From contig NZ_SSXX01000002.1 of the NCBI RefSeq assembly GCF_009469615.1, forward strand, positions 416,001 through 480,000: a DNA stretch of 64,000 bases, given 5' to 3'. The notes below the pieces were generated by a model. It worked only from the letters and a program-made list of their open reading frames with translations, searched no databases and was not told the DNA's origin. Each line of letters opens with the position of its first letter. Position 1 is the first letter of the stretch. Positions 36,245 to 48,006 of the stretch are shown here, in pieces. A program made the translations under genes and the position numbers. The stretch comes from Dechloromonas sp. H13 (GTDB taxonomy: Bacteria > Pseudomonadota > Gammaproteobacteria > Burkholderiales > Rhodocyclaceae).

Positions 36245-37774
36245 CTACAAATCCTCGATTCCGGCCCGAATTTCATCCGCTCTGGCCTGCGTGACATCCA
36301 GGGCTGCCGGACTCATTCCGGCGAGTTGACGATAGACCATGCCCAGCCTTGGGTTGCTCGACAAACGTTGGCTGTTGCGGGCGAAAAAATCCCAGTACAG
36401 CGCATTGAAAGGGCAGGCGCGCTCGCCGACACGCGCCTTTTTGTCGTAATGACAGCCCTTGCAGTAATCGCTCATGCGGTCGATGTAGGCAGCGCTCGAC
36501 ACGTAGGGCTTGGTCGCCAGCTTGCCGCCGTCGGCGAACTGGCTCATGCCGACGGTGTTGGGCAGCTCGACCCATTCGAAGGCGTCGATATAAACGCCGA
36601 GATACCAGCCATGCACGGCGGCCGGATTCAGTCCGGCGAGCAGCGCGAAATTGCCGATGACCATCAGGCGCTGGATATGGTGGGCGTAGGCATGTTCCAG
36701 CGATTGGCCGATGGCGTGCGCCAGGCACCGCATTCTGGTTTGGCCGGTCCAGAACCAGGCGGGCAGCGGCCGCTGGTGATCGAAATGATTCTGCATTTCG
36801 TAGCCGGGCATGTTGGCCCAATAGACACCGCGCACGTACTCGCGCCAGCCGAGTATCTGTCGGATGAAACCTTCCGCCGCCGCCAGCGGTACGCGCCCGG
36901 ATTCATAATCCGCGGCCGCCTTGGCAACGACCTCGCGCGGATTGAGCATCTTCGTGTTCAACGCGAAGGAGAGCAGCGAATAGAAAAGCCGCCAGGCGCG
37001 AAAGGTCAGCGCGTCCTGGAAATCGCCGAAATGCGGTAGCGCTTCGGCGATGAAATCGTCCAGCTGCTGCAAGGCTTCGGCCCGGTTCAGCGGCCAGCGA
37101 AAATGCTGCGCACTCGGCTCGCCGAAACTGGCCACACCGGCCAGCTGGATGCTCTGCCAGAGCGCCGAATGATCGTGTTCACCACGCCAGTCGGCCGGTT
37201 CGCGCGGCAGGCCGGGCCAGGGCTTGCGGTTGTCGTGATCGAAATTCCACTGGCCGCCCAGCGGCTTGCCCGGGCCGGCCATCAGCACGCCGTGGCGCAT
37301 GCGCATCTGGCGGTAGAAATGCTCCATCAGCCATTGCTGGCGCCCGGCAAAAAGCTGTGCAGCTTCGTCGCGGCGGCTGTAGAAGTGCTCGCTATCGGCC
37401 ATCCGGCCGGGGATGCCGAGCTGGCGGGTGTACTCGGCGAGTTGCTGGTCGAGCCGCCATTCGTCGGGCGCCTGGTACTCGAAGGCATTGGCCGAATAGT
37501 CGGCGATCAGCGCATCCAGATTGGCCGCCAGCGATTGGCGGTTGGCCGGGTCGTCAATCGCCAAGTAATGCACACGATGGCCCGCAAGGCGTAGCTGTCG
37601 GGCGAAGTCGCGCATGGCGGCGAAGATGGCGATGATTTTCTGGGCGTGGTGCAGGACGTAATCGGTTTCCTGGCGGATCTCCATCAGCACGTAGAGCACC
37701 GCGTCGTCGGGCGCCGCAAACCAGCTGTGTTCCGGATTGAGCTGGTCGCCGAGGATCAGGCGCAGCGTGGTCAT
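36245..37774 (-). CDS. phrB: Iron-sulfur (6-4) photolyase / prokaryotic cryptochrome (FeS-BCP)
   Basis: 509 residues from the ATG at 37774. It belongs to the deoxyribodipyrimidine photolyase-related group: the LRLILGDQLN opening, a HDNRKPWPGLP segment, the GWREYVRGVYW FAD-site region and the cluster cysteines in MRCLAH, YCKGCHY and ACPF. These proteins repair (6-4) photoproducts with FAD, a lumazine chromophore and [4Fe-4S]. Its start overlaps the upstream DUF2256 gene (ATGA). Confidence 0.93.
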   Translation of the reverse strand: MTTLRLILGDQLNPEHSWFAAPDDAVLYVLMEIRQETDYVLHHAQKIIAIFAAMRDFARQLRLAGHRVHYLAIDDPANRQSLAANLDALIADYSANAFEYQAPDEWRLDQQLAEYTRQLGIPGRMADSEHFYSRRDEAAQLFAGRQQWLMEHFYRQMRMRHGVLMAGPGKPLGGQWNFDHDNRKPWPGLPREPADWRGEHDHSALWQSIQLAGVASFGEPSAQHFRWPLNRAEALQQLDDFIAEALPHFGDFQDALTFRAWRLFYSLLSFALNTKMLNPREVVAKAAADYESGRVPLAAAEGFIRQILGWREYVRGVYWANMPGYEMQNHFDHQRPLPAWFWTGQTRMRCLAHAIGQSLEHAYAHHIQRLMVIGNFALLAGLNPAAVHGWYLGVYIDAFEWVELPNTVGMSQFADGGKLATKPYVSSAAYIDRMSDYCKGCHYDKKARVGERACPFNALYWDFFARNSQRLSSNPRLGMVYRQLAGMSPAALDVTQARADEIRAGIEDL

Positions 37775-37920
37775 GACTTTTCCTGGCGATTGCGCCGGCA
37801 GCGCTCGGAGCAATACTTAACTTCTGCCCAAACCGTCGCCCATTTTTTGCACCAAAAATACGGTCGACCGCAGCAAAGGCAGATTTTGCTCGGCAGATCG
37901 CATTTTTTCCGGGCGCGCAT
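37771..37920 (-). CDS. DUF2256 zinc-finger-like small protein
   Basis: 49 residues: it starts MRARKKCDLPSKICLCCGRP and ends in YCSERCRRNRQ, with cysteines at 7, 14, 16, 17, 24, 37 and 41. This is the DUF2256 pattern, a small Cys-rich protein regularly encoded next to photolyase/cryptochrome genes. The TGA overlaps the photolyase ATG, so the two are coupled. Function unknown. Its codons 14-30 include a copy of the dispersed repeat. Confidence 0.88.
   Translation of the reverse strand: MRARKKCDLPSKICLCCGRPYFWCKKWATVWAEVKYCSERCRRNRQEKS
37841..37872 (-). repeat. Copy of the dispersed repeat inside the DUF2256 gene
   Basis: Minus strand starts TGCGGTCGACCG and continues with TTTTTGGTGCAAAAA. Relative to the core copy the A-run and T-run have exchanged places, which keeps the hairpin. 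Confidence 0.4.
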
Positions 37921-37938
37921 TCAGGAATACCGGCCGGG

Positions 37939-38484
37939 TCAATTCGTGTCGTTCCGCTTGTGCTCGACCCAGATCAGCTTGTCGGTGGCAAAGCCAAGCG
38001 CCTGCGCCTGAGCGAGCAGCTGTTCGCGAACCTCGGCCGGCAGCGTCCTGTCACGGGCGAGAATCCACAAATAGTCGCGGTCCGGACCGGCGACGAGCGA
38101 CCAGCGATAGTTCTGTTGATCGAGCGCAATGACGTGATAACCACCGTAGAACGGGCCGAAGAATGACACCTTCAGCGACGCGGTATTGCTGTCGCCGATG
38201 AACACCGCGCGGCCGACGGCTTCCTTCCACGCCTGGCGCTGCGTGTCGTAACCGCGGTTGATGACCTTGACGCTGCCGTCTCCCTGCAACTGGTAGGTGG
38301 CATTGACGTCGCTCATGCCGCGCTCGAACGAATGGTCGAGCCGGGCGATTTCGTACCACTGGCCGAGGTAGCGATTGATGTCGAACGACGTGACCGGCCG
38401 CACGCCGTCAGGAGGCGCAGTCGCGCAGGCGGCCAGGGTCAGGGCGAAGAGCAGGGCGAGGAGGGCAGGGCGAAGAGACGACAT
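37939..38484 (-). CDS. blc: Lipocalin lipoprotein (Blc type)
   Basis: 181 residues with a signal peptide and lipobox LAAC. The lipocalin motifs NRYLGQWYEIARLDHSFERG and the YLWILARDRTL segment are clear. Blc-like proteins sit in the outer membrane and carry lipids. It is 18 bp upstream of the DUF2256 gene and heads this leftward operon. Confidence 0.93.
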   Translation of the reverse strand: MSSLRPALLALLFALTLAACATAPPDGVRPVTSFDINRYLGQWYEIARLDHSFERGMSDVNATYQLQGDGSVKVINRGYDTQRQAWKEAVGRAVFIGDSNTASLKVSFFGPFYGGYHVIALDQQNYRWSLVAGPDRDYLWILARDRTLPAEVREQLLAQAQALGFATDKLIWVEHKRNDTN

Positions 38485-38538
38485 GGGCAGGCTTTCGGAA
38501 CGCGACTCGGGGAATTTTTGAGAACTGGATTGACTTTA

Positions 38539-38555
38539 TTTTGTCCTAGACAAAA
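38539..38555. promoter_or_regulatory. Operator-like palindrome between blc and the SDR gene
   Basis: TTTTGTC-CTA-GACAAAA, 7-bp arms. It falls between a TTGACT box and an AAAAAT box spaced 17 bp on the plus strand, where a MerR-family regulator could bind. A light- or stress-responsive regulator of the LitR/CarH kind is plausible from the gene set but none is encoded here. Confidence 0.5.
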
Positions 38556-38610
38556 ATGGAAAGCAACCACAATAATTTGCTCATCAGCCCTTAAATGTTC
38601 AACCAGATGA

Positions 38611-38629
38611 ATTTCGTTCTGGACGAAAT
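38611..38629. promoter_or_regulatory. Second operator-like inverted repeat before the SDR gene
   Basis: ATTTCGT-TCTGG-ACGAAAT, 7-bp perfect arms, 21 bp before the start codon. It could bind the same or a different regulator. Confidence 0.4.
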
Positions 38630-38650
38630 GAAAGTAACCGAGGAAACGAC

Positions 38651-39391
38651 ATGACCAGATCGGCAATCGTCACCGGCGCCTCGGGCGGTGTCGGGCGGGC
38701 CATGGTGGCTCGACTTGCTGCCCGGGGTTGGCAACTGATCGTCACCAGCCGCCGGGCAGAGCACCTGGCGGCAGCCTTCGGTGACCAGCACCTGCAGGTG
38801 GTCGCCGATTGCTCGACGCCGGCCGGCGCCCGCCAGATTCTGCAGGCGGCCAGGGATCACCGGATGCAGCCCACCGCGCTGGCCCATTGCGTCGGCAATA
38901 TTCGCCTGGGCGCCATGCACCGCATGAGCGAAGCGGATTTCAACGATTGCCTGAGCGCCAATCTGATCAGCACCTTCCACACGCTGGCCGCCTTCGTCGG
39001 CGCCCTGCGCGAGGCCCGCAGCCCCGGTGCCGCCGTGCTGGTCTCATCCGCCGCTGCGCGCATCGGCACCCCCAACCACGAAGCCGTCGCCGCCGCCAAG
39101 GCCGGGCTGGAAGGCATGGTCCGCGGCGCTGCCGCAACCTATGCCGCCAACGCCATCCGGATCAATGCTGTGGCGCCCGGCATCATGGAAACGCCGGCCT
39201 CGGCGGGGGTCATTGCCAGCCCCGCCGCCCGCGAAGGTGCCGCCCGCCAGTACCCGCTGCCGGGCATCGGCTCGCCGGACGAACTGGCCGAGCTGATGGT
39301 CTGGCTGCTTTCCGACGCGGCCGCCCGCGTCACCGGACAGGTCTGGTCGCTCGATGGCGGTTTTTCCAGCATCCGCCCCCTGGTCAAGTGA
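38651..39391 (+). CDS. Short-chain dehydrogenase/reductase
   Basis: 246 residues. The NAD(P)-binding TGASGGVG motif is at residues 8-15, and the family's later landmarks (SSAAARIGTPNHEAVAAAKAG with the catalytic Ser; PGIMETP) are present. The usual Y-x3-K is replaced around the H-EAVAAAKAG segment, where the tyrosine is missing, so activity may be altered. SDR genes of this type accompany photolyase clusters. Confidence 0.85.
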   Translation: MTRSAIVTGASGGVGRAMVARLAARGWQLIVTSRRAEHLAAAFGDQHLQVVADCSTPAGARQILQAARDHRMQPTALAHCVGNIRLGAMHRMSEADFNDCLSANLISTFHTLAAFVGALREARSPGAAVLVSSAAARIGTPNHEAVAAAKAGLEGMVRGAAATYAANAIRINAVAPGIMETPASAGVIASPAAREGAARQYPLPGIGSPDELAELMVWLLSDAAARVTGQVWSLDGGFSSIRPLVK

Positions 39392-39399
39392 GGTGCATC

Positions 39400-39858
39400 A
39401 TGGCTGAAGAAAATCCTGTCGCGCTGCCCCGCACCGTCGCCTGGCTCGGCTACGGCGGCCTGCTCCCCTTTCTGGCGCTGGCGCCGGCCAGCCTGCTCGA
39501 CTACCACCATGGCGCGGTATGGAGCGATGCGCTCTACGCCTACGGAGCGATCATCCTCAGTTTCATCGGCGCCCTGCACTGGGGACTGGCGATGAGCCTG
39601 CCCGAACTGAGCGAACGCCAGCGCTCGGCGTGGTTCACGTGGAGCGTCGTGCCGGCCCTGATCGCCTGGCCGGCCGTCCTCTTATCGCCACCGCTGGCCG
39701 CGCCACTGCTGGTCTTCGGCTTTATCGCCCACTACCTGCAAGACCTGCGGCTGGCCCGGCAGGCGAGACTGCCGGGCTGGTACCTGCCGCTCCGCCTGCG
39801 CCTGAGCAGCGTCGCCGTCATCTGTCTGGTGGCCGGTGTTTTTGCATCCTGCGTTTAA
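39400..39858 (+). CDS. DUF3429 membrane protein
   Basis: 152 residues with four to five membrane helices. The GALHWGLAM motif in a helix is characteristic of DUF3429, found with photolyase and SDR genes in many proteobacteria. It starts 8 bp after the SDR stop. Function unknown. Confidence 0.85.
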   Translation: MAEENPVALPRTVAWLGYGGLLPFLALAPASLLDYHHGAVWSDALYAYGAIILSFIGALHWGLAMSLPELSERQRSAWFTWSVVPALIAWPAVLLSPPLAAPLLVFGFIAHYLQDLRLARQARLPGWYLPLRLRLSSVAVICLVAGVFASCV

Positions 39859-39885
39859 CTTCGTGATTTGCATGGAGGTCGCGCC

Positions 39886-40248
39886 ATGAACCTGTTCAAT
39901 CGCCTGCCCGGTTTTACCCGCACACCGGCCGGGAAGGAACGTGTCGTCCTCCGCCGACTCCCCCGGGCATTCCTGCTCGGCTCGCTGCTGCTCGCCATCC
40001 CGTCGCTACTGGTCCGGCTGCTCGCCGGCACGGATGAAGCGCTGGCGGTCACCACTACGGACATTTATGTCATCAGTCTGGTCATCCTGCACTGGACGGT
40101 TGTATTCACCGTCGGCATTGCCGCCTTCATCATCATGATGATGAAAGGACCGGCCTATGTCGCCGACGCCTATCCGCTGAACGAAGCGGAAACGCTGGAT
40201 GAAGCACAAAAATGGAAGCCGGCAAATGAAAAGCCACATGGCCGTTGA
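39886..40248 (+). CDS. Small predicted membrane protein
   Basis: 120 residues from the ATG at 39886 (GGAGG upstream). Two membrane helices are visible: one around residues 28-48 and another around 60-86 ending in a run of Met residues. Cytoplasmic ends are charged. It overlaps the next gene by 23 bp. No known family recognised. Confidence 0.75.
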   Translation: MNLFNRLPGFTRTPAGKERVVLRRLPRAFLLGSLLLAIPSLLVRLLAGTDEALAVTTTDIYVISLVILHWTVVFTVGIAAFIIMMMKGPAYVADAYPLNEAETLDEAQKWKPANEKPHGR

Positions 40249-41626
40249 GCGGGTAACCAAGTCGTCGGCCGTTCCCGACGGTCGCTGGTCGCGCCTGGCC
40301 CGGCTGGGTTCGCTGGCCGGCGGGGTGGCCGGCAGCATGCTGGCCGAAGGGGCGCGGCAGTTTGCCCGGGGCAAGCGGCCGCAAATGCATCAACTGCTGC
40401 TCACGCCGGCCAACGCCCGCCGCTTGGCCGACCAACTGGCGCAATTGCGCGGGGCGGCGATGAAAGTCGGGCAGTTGCTGTCGATGGATGCCGGCGAACT
40501 GTTGCCCCCGGAACTGGCCGAAATCCTCTCCCGACTGCGCGCCGATGCCATCCCGATGCCGATGAGCCAGGTTGTCAGCACCCTCAACGCCAACTGGGGA
40601 GAAGGCTGGGATCGGCATTTCGAGCGTTTCTCCTTTACCCCGATGGCGGCGGCCTCGATTGGCCAGGTGCATTTTGGGCAACGCAAGGATGGACGAAAAG
40701 TCGCCGTCAAAATCCAGTACCCCGGCATCCGCCGCAGCATCGACAGCGATGTCGACAACGTTGCTACCTTGCTCCGCGTTTCCGGCTTGCTACCGAAGTC
40801 TCTGGACATCAAGCCGCTGCTCGACGAAGCGAAAAAGCAGCTCCACGACGAGGCCGACTACCGCCGCGAAGGGGCCTGCATGATGCAGTTCTCCAGCCTG
40901 CTGGCCGATGCCGGCGAGTTCATGGTGCCGGAAATGCACGACGATCTGACGACGGAAAACATCCTGGTCATGACCCGCCTAGACGGCGATGCGGTAGAGA
41001 CCTTGATTCACCTGCCCCAGGGCGAACGCGATCGCATTGTGAGCCTGCTATTTCGCCTGCTGTTTCGCGAAATCTTCGAATTCCGGCTGATCCAGACCGA
41101 CCCGAACTTTGCCAACTATCGCTATGCGGCAGAATCACAACAGATCATCCTGCTCGACTTCGGCGCTACCCGCGCCTATCCGGTGGCGATGGTCGACAGT
41201 TATCGGCGACTGATGAACTGCGCCATGCGTCACGACCGGCTGGGCATGAACGAGGCAGCCATGGCCATCGGCTATTTTCAGCAGGACATCAAGGAAGGCC
41301 AGCGCGAGGCCGTCCTCGACATTTTTGCGCTGGCTTGCGAACCCCTCGGCCACATGGGCGAATACGATTTTGGGACATCCGACCTCGGCGTACGTATCCG
41401 CGACGCCGGTATGGTACTCGGCATGGATCGCGACTTCTGGCACACGCCGCCGGCCGACGCGCTCTTCCTGCATCGCAAGCTGGGCGGGCTTTATTTGCTG
41501 GCAGCGAAACTAAAGGCACGGTTGAATATGAACGGCTTGGCGGAAAGCCTGCTCGGACTGGAAACGACGGTCACCGAAGCTGAGGGCTGCTTGCTGCGGT
41601 CAGCCGGGAAAAACGGCCAAAATTGA
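40226..41626 (+). CDS. ABC1/UbiB-family atypical kinase
   Basis: 466 residues from the ATG at 40226. Family hallmarks are the KxGQ segment (MKVGQLLS), the alanine-rich loop (AAASIGQVH), VAVKIQYPG with the ATP-binding Lys, an altered catalytic loop (IQTDPNFANY) and LLDFGA. Members act as ATPases supporting quinone metabolism (UbiB/COQ8). A short C-terminal segment overlaps one copy of the dispersed repeat. Last gene of the photolyase-divergent operon. Confidence 0.9.
   Translation: MKSHMAVERVTKSSAVPDGRWSRLARLGSLAGGVAGSMLAEGARQFARGKRPQMHQLLLTPANARRLADQLAQLRGAAMKVGQLLSMDAGELLPPELAEILSRLRADAIPMPMSQVVSTLNANWGEGWDRHFERFSFTPMAAASIGQVHFGQRKDGRKVAVKIQYPGIRRSIDSDVDNVATLLRVSGLLPKSLDIKPLLDEAKKQLHDEADYRREGACMMQFSSLLADAGEFMVPEMHDDLTTENILVMTRLDGDAVETLIHLPQGERDRIVSLLFRLLFREIFEFRLIQTDPNFANYRYAAESQQIILLDFGATRAYPVAMVDSYRRLMNCAMRHDRLGMNEAAMAIGYFQQDIKEGQREAVLDIFALACEPLGHMGEYDFGTSDLGVRIRDAGMVLGMDRDFWHTPPADALFLHRKLGGLYLLAAKLKARLNMNGLAESLLGLETTVTEAEGCLLRSAGKNGQN
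41595..41624 (+). repeat. Copy of the dispersed repeat at the end of the ABC1 kinase gene
   Basis: Starts TGCGGTCAGCCGGGAAAAAC and continues GGCCAAAATT. It shares the contiguous block GAAAAACGGCCA with the core copy at 48270. It ends at the stop codon of the kinase and abuts the following inverted repeat. Confidence 0.5.
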
Positions 41627-41655
41627 AATCACGCCCATGGCTGCCGTGATTTCAA
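41623..41655 (+). terminator. Inverted repeat after the ABC1 kinase gene
   Basis: Perfect 11-bp arms (TTGAAATCACG / CGTGATTTCAA) with an 11-base loop. The left arm contains the kinase stop codon. The A-rich flanks could give U-runs on either strand, so it may end transcription from both sides. The following 41656-41862 has no gene. Confidence 0.5.
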
Positions 41656-41862
41656 ATCCGCTCAGTTGGTCAAACTTTCCCCTTTGACAGCCTTTCCGTT
41701 GAACTTGCCGGCCTAATGGATCAAAAATCGAAGCAGCCGAGCGCGGGTTAGATCCAAGAGTCGCTGCCCGACTGCATTCTCCAATCCCGACAGGACGCCT
41801 TGATTAGCCTGCGGTTCGGAAAAACCCACGGTTGTCCCATCGGCCAAAATTGGCCACGCTGT

Positions 41863-43485
<1,623 letters not shown>

Positions 43486-43508
43486 GCTGTTCTCGGGTGC
43501 GCCTGGCC

Positions 43509-45074
<1,566 letters not shown>

Positions 45075-45177
45075 TTAGTGCGAATTAACTAGTTCTAGCA
45101 GCTTCCGTGCCTTTGCGCCGCGGGCCGCGGCTTGGCGGCCAGATGTCAGGCTGGCGCGGCAAATGCGACGAAAATCC

Positions 45178-45193
45178 TGTCGGGTTTGCGACA
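45178..45193 (+). promoter_or_regulatory. NifA upstream activator site of rnfA
   Basis: Reads TGTCGGGTTTGCGACA (TGT-N10-ACA with CG flanks), about 120 bp upstream of the expected rnf start site. Confidence 0.88.
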
Positions 45194-45208
45194 TTCGCAG
45201 CGGCGCAG

Positions 45209-45237
45209 TTTTGCCCTGTTTTGGTGCGTCGACCGCA
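45209..45237 (-). repeat. Copy of the dispersed repeat in the nifL-rnfA spacer
   Basis: Minus strand starts TGCGGTCGACGC and continues ACCAAAACAGGGC. It lies between the NifA site and the sigma-54 promoter of rnfA. Confidence 0.35.
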
Positions 45238-45278
45238 GAAGCGTGCATCGGCGCGGGATTGCGGGCGATTGCCGGTTT

Positions 45279-45294
45279 TGGCACGGCTTGTGCA
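45279..45294 (+). promoter_or_regulatory. Sigma-54 (-24/-12) promoter of the rnf operon
   Basis: Reads TGGCACGGCTTGTGCA, the same form as the nifH promoter (one change, GTGC for TTGC), 35 bp upstream of the rnfA start codon. Confidence 0.88.
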
Positions 45295-45328
45295 TCGCAG
45301 CTGTCGGAAAAACTGGAATCCGACAGCC

Positions 45329-45907
45329 ATGAGCGAATTCATCCTCCTGCTACTCTCCACCGCCCTGGTCAACAACGTGGTGCTGATCAAGTTCCTCGGC
45401 CTGTGCCCGGTGATGGGGGTGTCGAAGAGCGTCGACAGCGCTTTCGGCATGGGGCTGGCGACCACCTTCGTCATCACGCTGGCGGCCGGCGCCTCGTGGA
45501 TGCTCGACAACTGGCTGCTGCAGCCGCTCGGCCTGGGCTACCTGCGCATCCTGACCTTCATCCTGGTCATCGCCGCGGTGGTGCAATTCACCGAGATGTT
45601 CATCAAGAAATCCAGCCCCGGCCTCTACCAGTCGCTCGGCATCTACCTGCCGCTGATCACCACCAACTGCGCCGTGCTCGGCGTCGCGCTGCTCAACGTC
45701 GAGCAGAAGTTCAGCCTGTTCAAGAGCCTGCTCTACGGTTTCGGCTCGGCGCTCGGCTTCACCATCGTGCTGCTGATCTTCGCCGGGCTGCGCGAGCGCG
45801 TCGCGCTGGCCCGCGTGCCGGCCGCCTTCGCCGGGGCGCCGGTTGCCTTCGTCACCATCAGCCTGCTGGCCCTGGCCTTCATGGGCTTTTCCGGTCTGAA
45901 CGTTTAA
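45329..45907 (+). CDS. rnfA: Rnf complex subunit RnfA
   Basis: 192 residues, six membrane helices. Conserved [15 protein letters not shown] and the TTNCAVLG segment with cysteines that bind an intramembrane [2Fe-2S] cluster are present. Rnf drives reverse electron flow from NADH to ferredoxin or flavodoxin for nitrogenase, using an ion gradient. The ATG at 45329 is the family start. First gene of rnfABCDGEH. Confidence 0.96.
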   Translation: MSEFILLLLSTALVNNVVLIKFLGLCPVMGVSKSVDSAFGMGLATTFVITLAAGASWMLDNWLLQPLGLGYLRILTFILVIAAVVQFTEMFIKKSSPGLYQSLGIYLPLITTNCAVLGVALLNVEQKFSLFKSLLYGFGSALGFTIVLLIFAGLRERVALARVPAAFAGAPVAFVTISLLALAFMGFSGLNV

Positions 45908-45922
45908 GGGAGAACACGACCA

Positions 45923-46450
45923 ATGATCGCTGCCATCCTCAGCCTGACCCTCCTCGGTGCCGCCCTCGGCATCATCCTCGGCGTCGCCAACAAGTTCCTC
46001 GCGGTCGAGGGCAATCCGCTGGTCGACGAACTGATCGCCATGATGCCCGGCTCCAACTGCGGGCAGTGCGGCTTCCCCGGTTGCTCGGGCGCGGCGAGCG
46101 CGATTGCCGACGGCAGCGCGGCGCCGACCTGCTGCCCGCCGGGCGGCAAGACGCTGGCCGCGGCGATCGCCGCCAAGCTCGGCCTGACCGTCGATCTCTC
46201 GGCGATGGCCGACGACGGCCCGAAGATCGCCGTCGTCGCCGAGGAGCTGTGCATCGGCTGCTGCCGCTGCAGCAAGGTGTGCCCGACCGACGCCATCATC
46301 GGTGCCGCCAAGCAGGTGCATAACGTCTTTCGCGAGGCCTGCACCGGCTGTTCGAGCTGCGTCGAAAAATGCCCGACCGAGGCGCTGGTCATGAAGCCGG
46401 TGCCGGTCACCCTGCAGCACTGGGTCATGCCCAGGCCGGCGTTGGCGTGA
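45923..46450 (+). CDS. rnfB: Rnf complex subunit RnfB
   Basis: 175 residues. An N-terminal membrane helix is followed by the four-cysteine motif CGQCGFPGC...C and a later ferredoxin domain with two [4Fe-4S] motifs (CIGCCRCSKVC and CTGCSSCVEKC). It takes electrons to or from ferredoxin at the membrane. It starts 15 bp after rnfA. Confidence 0.96.
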   Translation: MIAAILSLTLLGAALGIILGVANKFLAVEGNPLVDELIAMMPGSNCGQCGFPGCSGAASAIADGSAAPTCCPPGGKTLAAAIAAKLGLTVDLSAMADDGPKIAVVAEELCIGCCRCSKVCPTDAIIGAAKQVHNVFREACTGCSSCVEKCPTEALVMKPVPVTLQHWVMPRPALA

Positions 46451-46473
46451 CCCTGGGCAGACGAGGATAAGAC

Positions 46474-47997
46474 ATGGGATTCATGAACCTCTTCAAACAC
46501 TTCCTGGCCGACGACTGGGGGGTACATCCGGACGACCGCAAGCGGCCGGCCGCCGATCAGCCGGTGCGTGTCATGCCGGTGCCGGCCCGGCTCTACCTGC
46601 CGTTGCAGCAGCATCTCGGCGGCCCGGCGCGGGCCGTCGTGCTGGTCGGCCAGAAGGTCAGGAAGGGCGAGCTGATCGCCGAGGCGCAGGGCATGGTCTC
46701 GGCGCCCATCCACGCGCCGACCTCGGGCACGATTGCCGCCGTCACCGAAATCACTGCGCCGCATCCCTCCGGCCTCACGCTGCCGGCGATCATCCTCGAC
46801 GCCGACGGCGCCGACGAGTGGTGCGAACTGTACGGCTGCGACGATCCCTTCGCGCTGGCGCCGGCCGAGGTCGGCCTGCGGGTTGCGGCTGCCGGCGTCG
46901 TCGGCCTCGGCGGCGCGGCATTTCCCTCGGCAGTCAAGCTGAACGGCGCGGCCAAGGCCAAGGTGACGACGCTGGTCATCAACGGCGGCGAGTGCGAACC
47001 CTATCTCTCCTGCGACGACCGCCTGATGCGCGACCGCGCGGCCGACATCGTCGACGGCATCCGCATCATGTTGCACGCCACCGGCGCCGGCGTGGCGCTG
47101 GTCGGCATCGAGGACAACAAGCCGGAAGCCATCGCCGCCATGCAGGCGGCCGTCGCCGGCTGCGACACCGTGCAGATCCGGCCGGTGCCGGCGCGTTACC
47201 CGATGGGTTCCGAGAAGCAGCTGATCCAGGTGTTGACCGGGCACGAAGTGCCGGCCGACGGACGGGCCTTCGATGTCGGCGTGGTGGTCCACAACGTCGG
47301 TACGGCGCTCGCCGTACGCGCGGCGATCCGCGAGGGCAAGCCGCTGATCGCGCGGCTGGTCACGGTCAACGGTAATTGCGCCGCCGCGCCGGGCAACATC
47401 GAGGTGCGCGTCGGCACCCTGGCCGAGGAAGTCATCGCCTTCGCCGGTGGCCTCAAGGGCGATGGCATCGGCCTCGCCCGCCGGGTCATGGGCGGCCCGA
47501 TGATGGGCCTGCAGATTCCCCACTGGCGCGTGCCGGTGGTCAAGGGCACCAGCGGCATCCTTGCCTTCGATACGGCGGAAGTGGCCGAGCAGGAGCCGAA
47601 CCCCTGCATCCGCTGCGGTTCCTGCGTCAAGGCCTGCCCGATGGGACTGCTGCCGCTGGAAATGAGCGCGCGCATCCGCAACGAGGCCTACGGCGAAGCC
47701 ATCGACATCGGGCTCAAGGACTGCATTGCCTGCGGCTGCTGCGCCTACGTCTGCCCGTCGAAGATTCCGCTGGTCCAGTATTTCGTCCATGCCAAGGGCG
47801 AACTGGCAGCGCAGGACCGCGCCAAATTGCGCACCGAGGCGACCAAGAAGCTCGCGTTGCAGCGGCAGGAAAGGCTGGAGCGCGAGGCGCGGGAGAAGGC
47901 CGAGGCGGCGGCCAGGCGGAAGGCCGAGCGGGAGGCAGCGGCAGCGGCCAAGGCGGCGGCTTCTGCGGCGCCTGCTTCGGCTGGGGAGGTGGCATGA
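46474..47997 (+). CDS. rnfC: Rnf complex subunit RnfC
   Basis: 507 residues. It contains the NuoF-like NADH/FMN-binding region (GGAAFPSAVKL, INGGECEPYL), a SLBB-type domain and two [4Fe-4S] motifs (CIRCGSCVKACP, CIACGCCAYVCP). The last 60 residues are a charged Ala/Glu/Arg helix. RnfC oxidises NADH. It is the last gene before the palindromic element that splits the operon. Confidence 0.95.
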   Translation: MGFMNLFKHFLADDWGVHPDDRKRPAADQPVRVMPVPARLYLPLQQHLGGPARAVVLVGQKVRKGELIAEAQGMVSAPIHAPTSGTIAAVTEITAPHPSGLTLPAIILDADGADEWCELYGCDDPFALAPAEVGLRVAAAGVVGLGGAAFPSAVKLNGAAKAKVTTLVINGGECEPYLSCDDRLMRDRAADIVDGIRIMLHATGAGVALVGIEDNKPEAIAAMQAAVAGCDTVQIRPVPARYPMGSEKQLIQVLTGHEVPADGRAFDVGVVVHNVGTALAVRAAIREGKPLIARLVTVNGNCAAAPGNIEVRVGTLAEEVIAFAGGLKGDGIGLARRVMGGPMMGLQIPHWRVPVVKGTSGILAFDTAEVAEQEPNPCIRCGSCVKACPMGLLPLEMSARIRNEAYGEAIDIGLKDCIACGCCAYVCPSKIPLVQYFVHAKGELAAQDRAKLRTEATKKLALQRQERLEREAREKAEAAARRKAEREAAAAAKAAASAAPASAGEVA

Positions 47998-48006
47998 GGG
48001 TATTGA

